Below, in pieces: positions 49,759 through 58,184 of a stretch of 64,000 nucleotides of DNA; the first letter of the stretch is position 1, and each line of letters opens with the position of its first letter. The DNA is taken from the NCBI GenBank assembly GCA_024698485.1, contig JAILRC010000079.1, positions 1 to 64,000 of the forward strand, given 5' to 3'. Made by a program: the position numbers and the translations under genes. The notes under the pieces are model-generated. The model searched no databases, was not told where the DNA came from, and was given only the letters and a program-made list of their open reading frames with translations. Source of the stretch: Lachnospiraceae bacterium. Its GTDB lineage: Bacteria; Bacillota; Clostridia; Lachnospirales; Lachnospiraceae.

Positions 49759-49788
49759 AAAAAAGACTGTGCAATTCTTGCACAGTCT
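49759..49788 (-). terminator. Terminator after ddh
   Basis: Minus strand GACTGTGCAA-gaa-TTGCACAGTC followed by TTTTTT, about 50 bases past the ddh stop. Confidence 0.85.
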
Positions 49789-49841
49789 GATTTTACACCT
49801 ATTGCAATCCTTTAGCAATAAAGACTTTATTAAAGGACTTT

Positions 49842-50825
49842 TTATAACATTGTCTTTCTAAGTTCTTCGCCGGTCTTTTCCGAAAGATAAGCCGGAGCGA
49901 TATCAAATACCGTCTTGCATCCGGTCATGCCTTCTTTGCTCATCCTGTAAGCAGCTCTTACATATGCGGCAACAACACTCGAGGTGAACTCGGGATTGGA
50001 ATCCAGCTTCAGGCTGTACTCTATGGTGTGCTTATTCTCGCCGTTCCAGCCGGTCTTTCCGGTTCTGATGACGAAACCGCCGTGTGGAATGCCCTTGTGA
50101 TCGCGGTCCAGTTCTTCCTGTGAAATGAAGTTAACGGTGGTGTCGTAATCGGAGAAGTAGTTGGGCATGGTCTCGATCTCTTTCTCCACCTTTGCCGCAT
50201 CTGCACCCTCTTTAAGGACAACATAGCACTCTCTCGTGTGCTTCTGTCTGGTGGTGAGTTCCGGATTCTCTCCGCTCCTTGCTGCTGCAAGAGCTTCGGG
50301 AACGGGGCAGGTATACTGTCTTGCATCCTGCACTCCTTCAACTCTTCTGATGGCATCAGAATGGCCCTGACTCACGCCTCTGCCCCAGAAAGTGTAATCC
50401 TTGCCGTCGGGAAGAACGCAGTTTGCATAGAGACGGTTAAGGGAGAACATACCGGGATCCCAGCCCACTGAGATGATGCCGATCTTTCCTGCCTTCTTTG
50501 CGGCAGCATCAACGCCGGCAAAATGCTCGGGAACTCTCGCATGAGTGTCAAAAGTATCCACAACATTGAACATGGCGGCATATTTCGGTGTCTGTTCGGG
50601 AAGATCCGTTGCAGAGCCCCCGCAAAGAACAAGAACATCGATCTTATCCTTGTATTTTTCAATATCATTAACACTTGCCACAACGGCATTTGTTCTGATC
50701 TTTACCGTGGAAGGATCTCTCCTGGTGAACACTGCCGCAAGTTCCATATCGGGTGCTGCGCTCACTGCCCATTCGATGCCTCTTCCGATGTTTCCGTAGC
50801 CTAAAATACCAACTTTGATTGCCAT
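49842..50825 (-). CDS. ddh: meso-Diaminopimelate D-dehydrogenase
   Basis: 327 residues. NADPH-binding N-terminus GILGYGNIGRGIEWAV, then the substrate domain with VGWDPGMFSLNRLY, WGRGVSQGHSDAIRRVEGV and TRECYVVLKEG. It makes meso-diaminopimelate from tetrahydrodipicolinate in one step for lysine and peptidoglycan. Single-gene unit with own promoter and terminator. Confidence 0.97.
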   Translation of the reverse strand: MAIKVGILGYGNIGRGIEWAVSAAPDMELAAVFTRRDPSTVKIRTNAVVASVNDIEKYKDKIDVLVLCGGSATDLPEQTPKYAAMFNVVDTFDTHARVPEHFAGVDAAAKKAGKIGIISVGWDPGMFSLNRLYANCVLPDGKDYTFWGRGVSQGHSDAIRRVEGVQDARQYTCPVPEALAAARSGENPELTTRQKHTRECYVVLKEGADAAKVEKEIETMPNYFSDYDTTVNFISQEELDRDHKGIPHGGFVIRTGKTGWNGENKHTIEYSLKLDSNPEFTSSVVAAYVRAAYRMSKEGMTGCKTVFDIAPAYLSEKTGEELRKTML

Positions 50826-50881
50826 AAAAAGCCATCCTTTCTTTCTTTGCGAAAACGGAGTTATCCGAAAAATTTTGTATA

Positions 50882-50910
50882 ATTGTATACAACGAAAAGC
50901 CGTTTGTCAA
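50882..50910 (-). promoter_or_regulatory. Sigma-A promoter of ddh
   Basis: Minus strand TTGACA (50905-50910), spacer 17, TACAAT (50882-50887). The -35 is formed by the loop and stem of the srtB terminator. Confidence 0.8.
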
Positions 50911-50918
50911 CGGCTTTT
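50895..50918 (-). terminator. Terminator after srtB, overlapping the ddh promoter
   Basis: Minus strand AAAAGCCGTT-gaca-AACGGCTTTT, perfect 10-bp stem with TTTTCG after it, 35 bases beyond the sortase stop. Confidence 0.8.
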
Positions 50919-50952
50919 CACAATTTAAAGTGTCTTAAAATGTAACAAGGAT

Positions 50953-51999
50953 CTACTTGATCCTGACAGCAACAACCGCAAGTCTTCCGTTCTCATTTTC
51001 CTTTCCCGTCTCATCGGTGGTGTGGCAGGTGGAAAGTGTAAGAAACTCATCACCGTACTTTGCTGTGGCCGAGCATGTGATCTCGCTTCTGGACTTAATG
51101 TTTGAGTACCAGTAGTCAAAGTCGCTCTCGGTTTCCGCATTGTAGAAGAAATAGTACTTAAAGTTGTCATCCGTCGGATCTTCAAACTCATGGGAACGGA
51201 ACACGGCTATGACTTCGTAGACCCTGTGCTCGTAAAGGGAATCAAAGTAAATGAGCTTATGATTCCTGTAATAGGACTGACCAAGGTACTTTTTCAGGTC
51301 GCAGAACATGGTGGTGTTTCCCATGTTGTGTCCGAAGATCAGTATGTTTGTGGAAGGTTTTACGCCTCCCAGATAATTGTTTTCTTTTGTACCTATGCCC
51401 ACCTGTATCTCTTCAAGGGTGAAGAGCGTGCCGTTCTTGTTGTCCCCGCCTTCGAAGGCATGAGTCAGATAAAAGTCCGGATCACCCCATTTTTCCATGA
51501 CCACAGGATAGTTCACCTTACTGTCTGGAATGGTGAGCCAGCCGATGTAGTCGTTGTTGGTTTTGTAATTATCCACAGCGCTGGCCAGCATCTTGGGGGG
51601 CGGCGGTGTGGGAGTGGGTGTGGGTGAATTGGTAGGTGTGGGGGACGGAGTGGGGGTAGGTGCCACATCTCCGTTGGGTAAAGGCTCCCCGTCCTCCGGC
51701 AAAGGAGTGGGCGTGGGAGTGAAAGTGGGTGTAGGGGTAAAGGTGGGTGTAGGCGTCAAAATAAGAGCTCTGGCCTTATTTCTTTCATACTCTTCACGTT
51801 TCAACCCCTCTTCGCGGTTTCTTCTTGCCACCTCGTTCTCTCTCTCGTTGGCATATGCCTCGTAGGCATAGTTGCTGCCGTAGCCCACGAAGGCGCCCAC
51901 GGAAACGATGAAGAACAGGAAAGAAATATAATAGGTCAGGCCCTTTTTTCTTCTAAGTTGTACATTTCTGAAGGACGGACGTCGTCTAACCACTCTCAT
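50953..51999 (-). CDS. Class B sortase with Pro/Thr stalk
   Basis: 348 residues: basic N-terminus, membrane anchor (~23-43), charged helix (~50-75), Thr/Pro stalk (~80-135, TPTPT repeats), then sortase B domain with catalytic His in FGHNMGNTTMF, Cys in LTLSTCHT and Arg in GRLAVVAVRIK. It attaches surface proteins to peptidoglycan or builds pili; no sorting-signal substrate is found in the window. The long stalk is unusual for a sortase and may raise the enzyme away from the membrane. Evidence for a Gram-positive cell wall. Confidence 0.92.
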   Translation of the reverse strand: MRVVRRRPSFRNVQLRRKKGLTYYISFLFFIVSVGAFVGYGSNYAYEAYANERENEVARRNREEGLKREEYERNKARALILTPTPTFTPTPTFTPTPTPLPEDGEPLPNGDVAPTPTPSPTPTNSPTPTPTPPPPKMLASAVDNYKTNNDYIGWLTIPDSKVNYPVVMEKWGDPDFYLTHAFEGGDNKNGTLFTLEEIQVGIGTKENNYLGGVKPSTNILIFGHNMGNTTMFCDLKKYLGQSYYRNHKLIYFDSLYEHRVYEVIAVFRSHEFEDPTDDNFKYYFFYNAETESDFDYWYSNIKSRSEITCSATAKYGDEFLTLSTCHTTDETGKENENGRLAVVAVRIK

Positions 52000-52107
52000 G
52001 CTGTTTCACTTTCATTGATATAATTATCGAATAGACGCTGACATCTTACCACATACTTGTTAAAATTCTGTGTCAAATAATAGTCAAAGAAGAGCCAAAG
52101 ACAGGCT

Positions 52108-53118
52108 TCAGCCCAGTGTGATCTCGTCGATCCTGATCCTCTCTTCTGCGGAAAACTTGGTGTTCTTCAGCATTCCGATGTTCTCAATGATCTGTGAAGG
52201 CTTGGAAGCTCCGATAAGCACACTGGTAATGTCTTCGTCTCTGAGGATCCAGGCAAGAGCCATCTCCGCAAGGGTCTGACCTCTTCCACTCGCGATCTCC
52301 TTCAGTGCACGGATCTTTTTAAGCACATCCTCGCTGATGGATTCCTCCTTCAGGAATCTTCCGTCGGTCTTCACTCTGGAATCTGCCGGGATGCCATTCA
52401 GGTATCTGTCCGTAAGGAGTCCCTGAGCAAGAGGGCAGAAAGTGATGATACCTATGCCGTTCTTTGCGGCATAATCCTTGAGACCGTCGTTCTCCATGGT
52501 GCGGTCAAGGATGTTGTACCTTCTCTGGTTGATAATGAAAGGAGTTCCCATCTTCTTTAACAGAGCCGCCATTTCGATGGTCTGTTCTTTATTATAGTTG
52601 GATATGCCCACGTAGAGCGCTTTCCCGCTTCTTACTACGGAGTCAAGTGCGCCTGCGGTCTCTTCCAAAGGAGTGTTGGGATCGAAACGGTGGTGATAGA
52701 ATATGTCCACGTAATCAAGTCCCATACGCTTAAGGCTCTGGTCAAGGCTGGCGATCAGGTACTTTCTGCTGCCCCAGTCACCGTAAGGTCCGGGCCACAT
52801 GGTGTAGCCCGCTTTCGTGGAGATGACCATCTCATCGCGATAGGGCCTGAATTCATCCTTCAGCATCCTTCCGAAGTTCTCTTCCGCAGCCCCGGGAATG
52901 GGGCCGTAGTTGTTGGCAAGGTCGAAATGCGTGATGCCCCTGTCAAAAGCTGTGGTGCACATAGCCACCATATTATCATAGTTTCCGTTGGAGCCGAAAT
53001 TGTGCCAAAGTCCGAGAGAAACCGCGGGAAGCATCAGTCCGCTCTTTCCGCATCTGTTGTACTTCATTTCGTCATAGCGTGTTTTATCCGCCACATAGAG
53101 CTTTGATCTGTATTCCAA
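52108..53118 (-). CDS. Aldo/keto reductase, YghZ/Kv-beta-like
   Basis: 336 residues. TIM-barrel NADPH oxidoreductase motifs: GITHFDLANNYGPIPGAAEENFG (Asp/Tyr of the active site), STKAGY, DYVDIFYHHRFD, YVGISNY, INQRRYNILDR, FCPLAQGLLTDRYL, and VLIGASKPSQIIEN. Resembles L-glyceraldehyde-3-phosphate reductase type enzymes. 23 bases downstream of the MarR gene, so co-transcribed and likely under its control. Confidence 0.92.
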   Translation of the reverse strand: MEYRSKLYVADKTRYDEMKYNRCGKSGLMLPAVSLGLWHNFGSNGNYDNMVAMCTTAFDRGITHFDLANNYGPIPGAAEENFGRMLKDEFRPYRDEMVISTKAGYTMWPGPYGDWGSRKYLIASLDQSLKRMGLDYVDIFYHHRFDPNTPLEETAGALDSVVRSGKALYVGISNYNKEQTIEMAALLKKMGTPFIINQRRYNILDRTMENDGLKDYAAKNGIGIITFCPLAQGLLTDRYLNGIPADSRVKTDGRFLKEESISEDVLKKIRALKEIASGRGQTLAEMALAWILRDEDITSVLIGASKPSQIIENIGMLKNTKFSAEERIRIDEITLG

Positions 53119-53141
53119 TGTATTCTCCTTTCATCGAAGCA

Positions 53142-53618
53142 TTACTGCTTCTTCCTGCAACGATTCTCGTTGAACAGGTCCATCATCTCCCTGAGGAGCT
53201 GTCCCAGCCTCTCAAGGCGTTCGGGATCTTTGATCCCCGTCAGACAGCCGCCCACCTGAGCAGGCACTTTGACCGCCTCTTCTTTGAGTTTTTCCCCTTC
53301 TTCCGTGATGCTCACCACCAGATCTCTTGCGTCTTCTGCGGAGCGTTCCTTGGTGATGTAGCCCTTTTCCTCAAGACGGTTCAAAACGGGAGTCAGAGTT
53401 CCGCAGTCCAGAAAAAGCCGGGATCTCAGATGCCTCGTGAGAACTTTCTTTTCTTCCCACATGACCATCATGGTGATGTACTGCGTGTACGTGAGATCGA
53501 GTTTTGAAAGCACCGGTGCATACATGTTCACGATCTCTTTAGAGCAAACATAAAGCGGGAAGCACAGCTGATTGTCCAAAAGCAGGCAGTCATATTTTTT
53601 TTCGTCCTTGTCTGTCAT
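53142..53618 (-). CDS. MarR family repressor
   Basis: 158 residues: winged helix with LDLTYTQYITMMVMWEEKKV, LGxLTPVLNRLEEKGYI (as GTLTPVLNRLEEKGYITKERSAEDARDLVVSIT in parts) and a C-terminal dimer helix. Cys near the N-terminus (CLLLDNQLCFPLY) fits the OhrR-type peroxide sensors, in which a conserved N-terminal cysteine reacts with hydroperoxide. The gene precedes an aldo/keto reductase, a typical detoxification pair. Palindromes at its promoter are likely self-operators. Confidence 0.88.
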   Translation of the reverse strand: MTDKDEKKYDCLLLDNQLCFPLYVCSKEIVNMYAPVLSKLDLTYTQYITMMVMWEEKKVLTRHLRSRLFLDCGTLTPVLNRLEEKGYITKERSAEDARDLVVSITEEGEKLKEEAVKVPAQVGGCLTGIKDPERLERLGQLLREMMDLFNENRCRKKQ

Positions 53619-53661
53619 TCAGGTCACCTCTTGTATATCTTAACCCTTTAAGCCACAAGTG

Positions 53662-53701
53662 ATCGAAAACCTTTTGCCTCTGTTTTCGATTTTGCAAAAT
53701 C
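53662..53701. promoter_or_regulatory. Palindromic operators of the marR operon
   Basis: ATCGAAAAC-N11-GTTTTCGAT (53662-53690) and the perfect 14-mer GATTTTGCAAAATC (53688-53701) sit directly downstream of the -10 box. Either could be bound by the MarR protein to shut off its own operon. Confidence 0.6.
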
Positions 53702-53730
53702 AATTTAGCACGACCAATCTCGTTTGTCAA
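53702..53730 (-). promoter_or_regulatory. Sigma-A promoter of the marR operon
   Basis: Minus strand TTGACA (53725-53730), spacer 17, TAAATT (53702-53707). Confidence 0.75.
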
Positions 53731-53755
53731 CGGTTCAAATCTAAACATTTGGAAA

Positions 53756-53790
53756 ACAAAAGATCCCGACGTTTTCAACGACGTCGGGAT
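53756..53790 (-). terminator. Terminator after the RhaT-like gene
   Basis: Minus strand ATCCCGACG-N10-CGTCGGGAT followed by CTTTTGTTTT, 16 bases past the stop codon. Confidence 0.75.
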
Positions 53791-53805
53791 GCTTGAAAAA
53801 TCGCG

Positions 53806-54774
53806 TTATGCAAGGCCACAGATCACAAAAGCCACCAGGAGCACAGCGTCTCCCGCCAGCAGCCATCTCTTGGCCTCATATTTGGTCCACTCCTTGAAGT
53901 AGAGTCCCCAAAGATTACTGATAAGAAGTGCCAGGGATGTGAAAGCGATCCATGCCAGTGTGGAGGATCCTTCTCCCATCACGCCCACAGCCACGGCATA
54001 GAGATAAAGGGCAAAGAACCATGCCAGTGAAGCGATCTGAGACTTCACGAGAGGAGCCGCGGTTCCTTTTTGGAAATACCCGCCAAAGGATCTGTTCTTA
54101 ATGAACAGACTGATGCAATAAAGAAAGCTGGGGATGCATCCGGTCAAAAAGATGGGCATCCAGCAAAGGAGTTTGTAATCATATGCACTGCCGCCAATGG
54201 CTTTGGCCGCTTCTCCCAAAGGAGCCGCGCAGGTGAAGCCCACGTTCATGGCTGCGGAGCCGAGGCCCGCACCGATGGCATATAATATGCCCTTGCCCAT
54301 CTTGCTTCCCTTTTCTTTATCGGGATTTTCGATGAGACCCGCCTTGGTGATGAGGATAATGCCGATAACGATGACCACCGCTGCCAGAATGAGGCAGGCA
54401 AGAGTGCGCCCCGGGATCTTGGAACCCGTAAAAGGCAGAGCCAGAAGGGTGCCGAGGGTTGCAGACATTCCGAAATTGATACCGTAGGTCATGGCCATGC
54501 CGCAGTTGATGATGGCAAGGTCGAACCATATGGCACTGACGCCCCAAAGAACGCCGCAAAATGCCGCAATGATGAAGGCCTTGGTGTCGGAAAACATGGC
54601 TGTAGTCCATCCTGGCATACGCACCGACAATATGATGACCGGCACAAGGAGCATTCCCGTGATGACGAAGGGAACCCTGAAGTTCTCCCATTTGTACGGC
54701 TTGTAAGTTTTCATTCCCACTCCGAAACTTCCCTGACAGACGCAGGCAAAGAGGAGGATAAATATTCCGCTCAT
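53806..54774 (-). CDS. RhaT-like sugar/H+ symporter
   Basis: 322 residues, ten predicted membrane segments, drug/metabolite transporter fold. Sequence such as CQGSFGVGMKTYKPYKWENF and GVLWGVSAIWFDLAIINCGMAMTYGINFGMSA fits the L-rhamnose/proton symporter family RhaT. No rhamnose catabolic genes are in the window, so the sugar is uncertain. Single gene with its own terminator. Confidence 0.78.
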   Translation of the reverse strand: MSGIFILLFACVCQGSFGVGMKTYKPYKWENFRVPFVITGMLLVPVIILSVRMPGWTTAMFSDTKAFIIAAFCGVLWGVSAIWFDLAIINCGMAMTYGINFGMSATLGTLLALPFTGSKIPGRTLACLILAAVVIVIGIILITKAGLIENPDKEKGSKMGKGILYAIGAGLGSAAMNVGFTCAAPLGEAAKAIGGSAYDYKLLCWMPIFLTGCIPSFLYCISLFIKNRSFGGYFQKGTAAPLVKSQIASLAWFFALYLYAVAVGVMGEGSSTLAWIAFTSLALLISNLWGLYFKEWTKYEAKRWLLAGDAVLLVAFVICGLA

Positions 54775-55025
54775 AGATTTTTCCTTTCAAAAACGTCTTT
54801 GGACAAAACAAGGGTATTATATCATAAAGAGCATTTTTGTCATCTTCTGTTTTTGGGAAATAAATATTTAATATTGTGAAACAATTGTTCGCTGTGTTTG
54901 AATTTTCATTTTATTGCAGACTTTTGTTGGACAAATTATTTATAATTTAATAAAGGTTCTTTCAACTGTTTTTTAGACAAGAGGAGTATCGTTTCACTGT
55001 GTTCCGTCACAAAAAGGGAGAGTAT

Positions 55026-56927
55026 ATGATATCAAGTGTAAGTACCGCCATACCAAGTTTCATCATTCTGATCCTGTTTCTGGCCTGTTTCTTTTCCGCT
55101 CCAAGGATCCCCATACTGACCAACCGTCTTTACATCCTTTTGCTTTTTGCCACTCTTGTGACTGCAGCCATGAATATTCTGGCTTCCTATGCAAACCGGA
55201 ATTTCTCTGTGGATCGTTTCATCGTGACCTATATTTTTAATACTCTCTTTTTTGTCGCCCTCCTTGTCAGGTCCTACCTCTTTTTTGCCTACTCAGCTTC
55301 ACTGGTGAATCTGAACCACTACAACACCAGAATGTTTGCCTGGGTGTTCCGTCTGCCCATGATCATCACCGCCGTTGTGGCTGTGACATCCTTTAAGACA
55401 AAGGCCTTGTTCAGGATCACCGATGCAGGTTTTGAGAAGGGTCCCTTCATGTACCTTCTGTATATGTGCCTGTATTTCTATCTCATCGTCTCAGTCTTTG
55501 CCATCATCATACACAAGAAAAACTTTTCCGGAGCTCGGGATTTTTGGGGTGCCATCGCTTTTAACGTTTTTCTCGCTTCAGGGTCGCTCTACGTCTCTGT
55601 CTTTCCCACGTCACTCATGATCGACACCTTCTGCCTCATGTCAGTGATCGTAATATTCCTGTGCTTTGAAAATCCTGATTTCAGGACCGAAGCCAGAACA
55701 GGTCTTTTCAACGGCAATGCTCTTCACGACTATCTTCAGGAAATGCACTACAAAAAAAACATCCTCCTTTTGGCTTTTGTCATCAAAAACTATCAGGACA
55801 TCCGGGAGATCTACGGTATTCCCAGTATGGACACAGGCATACGCCTCATAGGAAATTACCTGAAGACTTCCTATCCCGAGATCACATCCTTCTATTTTAA
55901 AGAGGGTCGTTTCATCCTTTCCGCCGATGCCGACACCGATGCAGACGAACTGTGTAAAAGCATTGCGGAGCGATTCGAAAATTCCTGGGATGCAAAAGGA
56001 GTGGAACTTTATCTGAACATATGTTTCGCGCGTATGGATCCCGGAACGGACCTTTCTTCGGCAGATCTTACACTGAACGCCCTGATCTCCGCCATGAACC
56101 GTGCTGTAAAAAGCGACGACGGTTTTGTTGCGGTGGTGGGTGACAAGGACATCACAGACTATATCAAGGAGATCTCCGTAAAGAAGATCCTGGAGCTCAC
56201 GGTGGAAGAAAACCTCATCGAGGTCTTTCTCCAGCCCATAGTTGAAACAGCTCATCTCCGCATAGTGGGAGCGGAGGCTCTTGCCCGCATACGCGACCGC
56301 GAGGGCAGATTCATCTCCCCCGAGGATTTCATTCCCATTGCAGAAAAAAACGGGTGTATCACCACCCTTGGAGAGCAGATCCTGGACAAGACCTGCAAAT
56401 TTATAAAAGAAAATTCTCTGGATTCCATCGGCCTTTCCTGGATAAATGTGAACCTCTCTCCTATCCAGTTCTTTGTAAACGACATAGCCGCCAGCTATGA
56501 AGAGATCATCCGCCGTAACGGCCTGGACTACAACATCATCCGCCTGGAGATCACCGAGGAATCCATGGTGAGCCATTCTCTCCTTCTTAAACAGATGGAA
56601 TCCATGACGGAAAAAGGGTTCCAGTTTGTACTGGACGACTACGGAAAAGGCTACTCCAACCTTTCCCGCCTCCACAAATGCCCCTTCGTCAACATCAAGA
56701 TCGACATGGAGCTTGTGTGGGCTTACTGCAACAATCCCAACCTTCTTCTACCCAGCATGATCTCAAGTTTCAAGAGCATGGGATTCACCGTCACAGCAGA
56801 AGGCATAGAGAACCGCGAAATGGCCGACGCCATGATCGCCCTGGGCTGCGACTACCTCCAGGGCTACTACTTCTCGAAGCCGCTGTCCATGCCGGATTTT
56901 ACGAAGGCGTTTGCGATATTTGCGTAA
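55026..56927 (+). CDS. c-di-GMP phosphodiesterase: 7TM sensor, degenerate GGDEF, intact EAL
   Basis: 633 residues from ATG 55026 (GGGAGAG upstream; the track start is a GTG 27 bases earlier). Seven membrane segments (~5-215), then a GGDEF-like domain whose active loop reads KEGRF in place of GGDEF, so no cyclase activity is expected. The EAL domain is complete: VGAEALARI, NVNLSPIQF, RLEITEES, DDYGKGYSNLSRL, NIKIDMELV, TAEGIENREM, LQGYYFSKPL. It should hydrolyse c-di-GMP. I see no c-di-GMP riboswitch in the 250-base upstream region, which is AT-rich and holds a TATAAT. Confidence 0.9.
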   Translation: MISSVSTAIPSFIILILFLACFFSAPRIPILTNRLYILLLFATLVTAAMNILASYANRNFSVDRFIVTYIFNTLFFVALLVRSYLFFAYSASLVNLNHYNTRMFAWVFRLPMIITAVVAVTSFKTKALFRITDAGFEKGPFMYLLYMCLYFYLIVSVFAIIIHKKNFSGARDFWGAIAFNVFLASGSLYVSVFPTSLMIDTFCLMSVIVIFLCFENPDFRTEARTGLFNGNALHDYLQEMHYKKNILLLAFVIKNYQDIREIYGIPSMDTGIRLIGNYLKTSYPEITSFYFKEGRFILSADADTDADELCKSIAERFENSWDAKGVELYLNICFARMDPGTDLSSADLTLNALISAMNRAVKSDDGFVAVVGDKDITDYIKEISVKKILELTVEENLIEVFLQPIVETAHLRIVGAEALARIRDREGRFISPEDFIPIAEKNGCITTLGEQILDKTCKFIKENSLDSIGLSWINVNLSPIQFFVNDIAASYEEIIRRNGLDYNIIRLEITEESMVSHSLLLKQMESMTEKGFQFVLDDYGKGYSNLSRLHKCPFVNIKIDMELVWAYCNNPNLLLPSMISSFKSMGFTVTAEGIENREMADAMIALGCDYLQGYYFSKPLSMPDFTKAFAIFA

Positions 56928-56939
56928 ATTTGGAAAACC

Positions 56940-56963
56940 GAAATGGCCCTCGAGGGCCATTTC
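56940..56963. terminator. Palindromic hairpin between convergent EAL and coiled-coil genes
   Basis: GAAATGGCCCTCGAGGGCCATTTC is a perfect 24-base palindrome between the two stop codons. U-tracts are weak on both sides, so it may work as a shared terminator. Confidence 0.6.
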
Positions 56964-56967
56964 GTAC

Positions 56968-58164
56968 TTACAACACCAAACCTCTTTCAATCACAAATTC
57001 TGTCTTTATTTTCTCTACCTTGATTTTTTTTAGGTTATATTCAGCCTTTCTAAGTTCAACTTCTTTCTCAAAGACTAAAAGTTTTGTTGAGAAACCCAGA
57101 CCATATTTCTTTTGTTCGATTTGTAGCCTATTTTTTAGAAATTCCACTTCTTTTTCCGCTGAACGCATCTCCCTCTCCAGTGTTTCATACTGTGCCAGAA
57201 GGTTCGACACATATGTTTCGATCATTTCTCTGCGTGTTTCCAAACTATACGTCATGTACAATATTTCCGCCTGCTCACGGTCTGCCTCTTTTTTGTATTC
57301 ATGCAGTACTCTCATATATCTCTCAAACTTATCCATGTGAGACTTATATTTTTCCAAATTATATTGCATCTGAACGTATGTAATGTCATTCTGCAAAAAA
57401 AATGTAATCGAATCATTTTTAGAGAACGAATGAAATTCATCATTTGCACAGCAAGCATTTAGACATTCAGCGTCCTTCATTTCAACGTTAGGGTATCTTG
57501 TAAAAAACAGATCATTGAATGTGTCAATATTCTTCTTTATCATGTCATTTTGTTTTTCACAATCTAATAAAACAACATTCATCTTATCAAGCAAATCGGG
57601 TGTAACCATATCAAGACTGGCTTTGATTTCCAAACATCTTTTCTCCAGCTGTGCTTTTGAAAGTTCAATATCGATATATTGCTTTTTTGATATTTCCAGA
57701 CTGTGCTCAAGCAAGCTGCTCATAGTATCATATAAAAATCGGTTTCTTGCATTAATATACACTTCATCTTCAAAATCCACAAAAAACTTTTTAACATCCG
57801 CATCCAATTTCAACTTTCCAAGATTTGCTTTCACTTCAGATGATGTATACGCCCCCCTATTCATCCGGTCATCATAATCATTATATGTTTTTTTTGCAAC
57901 CAAATAGTCCTCTTTCTTTTCACTGCCCAGAGTCCTTGCAACCGCTTCTTCTGTGCTGTTAATCCATATAGTCAAAAGGTAATTCTCAAACTCTTCAGGC
58001 AGTAATGTATTGTAATCTTCATAATTCGAACGGTCTTTCGAGGAAGATGTATCCTCAACTGCATTTGCAATTTCAGAAGGAGCACAAAGTATTCCCGAAA
58101 GCAAAACAAACATAAGTGTCATGAAAACCTTGGCTCTCATTATAACTATTTTTTTGTTTTTCAT
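56968..58164 (-). CDS. Secreted TolC-like coiled-coil protein of the bacteriocin exporter
   Basis: 398 residues from ATG 58164 (GGGGATAAA upstream). A signal peptide with a cleavage-like site around ANA-VED is followed by long amphipathic helices throughout; the C-terminal third (LLAQYETLEREMRSAEKEVEFLKNRLQI, then YGLGFSTKLLVFEKEVELRKAEYNLKK) has the helix-turn-helix pattern of TolC/outer-membrane efflux proteins. A Gram-positive has no outer membrane, so it may extend the HlyD adaptor across the thick wall (inference). Overlaps or abuts the HlyD gene end (58185). Confidence 0.6.
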   Translation of the reverse strand: MKNKKIVIMRAKVFMTLMFVLLSGILCAPSEIANAVEDTSSSKDRSNYEDYNTLLPEEFENYLLTIWINSTEEAVARTLGSEKKEDYLVAKKTYNDYDDRMNRGAYTSSEVKANLGKLKLDADVKKFFVDFEDEVYINARNRFLYDTMSSLLEHSLEISKKQYIDIELSKAQLEKRCLEIKASLDMVTPDLLDKMNVVLLDCEKQNDMIKKNIDTFNDLFFTRYPNVEMKDAECLNACCANDEFHSFSKNDSITFFLQNDITYVQMQYNLEKYKSHMDKFERYMRVLHEYKKEADREQAEILYMTYSLETRREMIETYVSNLLAQYETLEREMRSAEKEVEFLKNRLQIEQKKYGLGFSTKLLVFEKEVELRKAEYNLKKIKVEKIKTEFVIERGLVL

Positions 58165-58184
58165 TTTATCCCCATTAAAGTTAA

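Noticed and set aside
54775-55025. c-di-GMP riboswitch upstream of the EAL gene
   Set aside because: The AT-rich leader shows none of the conserved GEMM core or long stems.
55641-56675. 344-residue minus-strand ORF
   Set aside because: Antisense shadow of the EAL gene, whose catalytic motifs are all on the plus strand.
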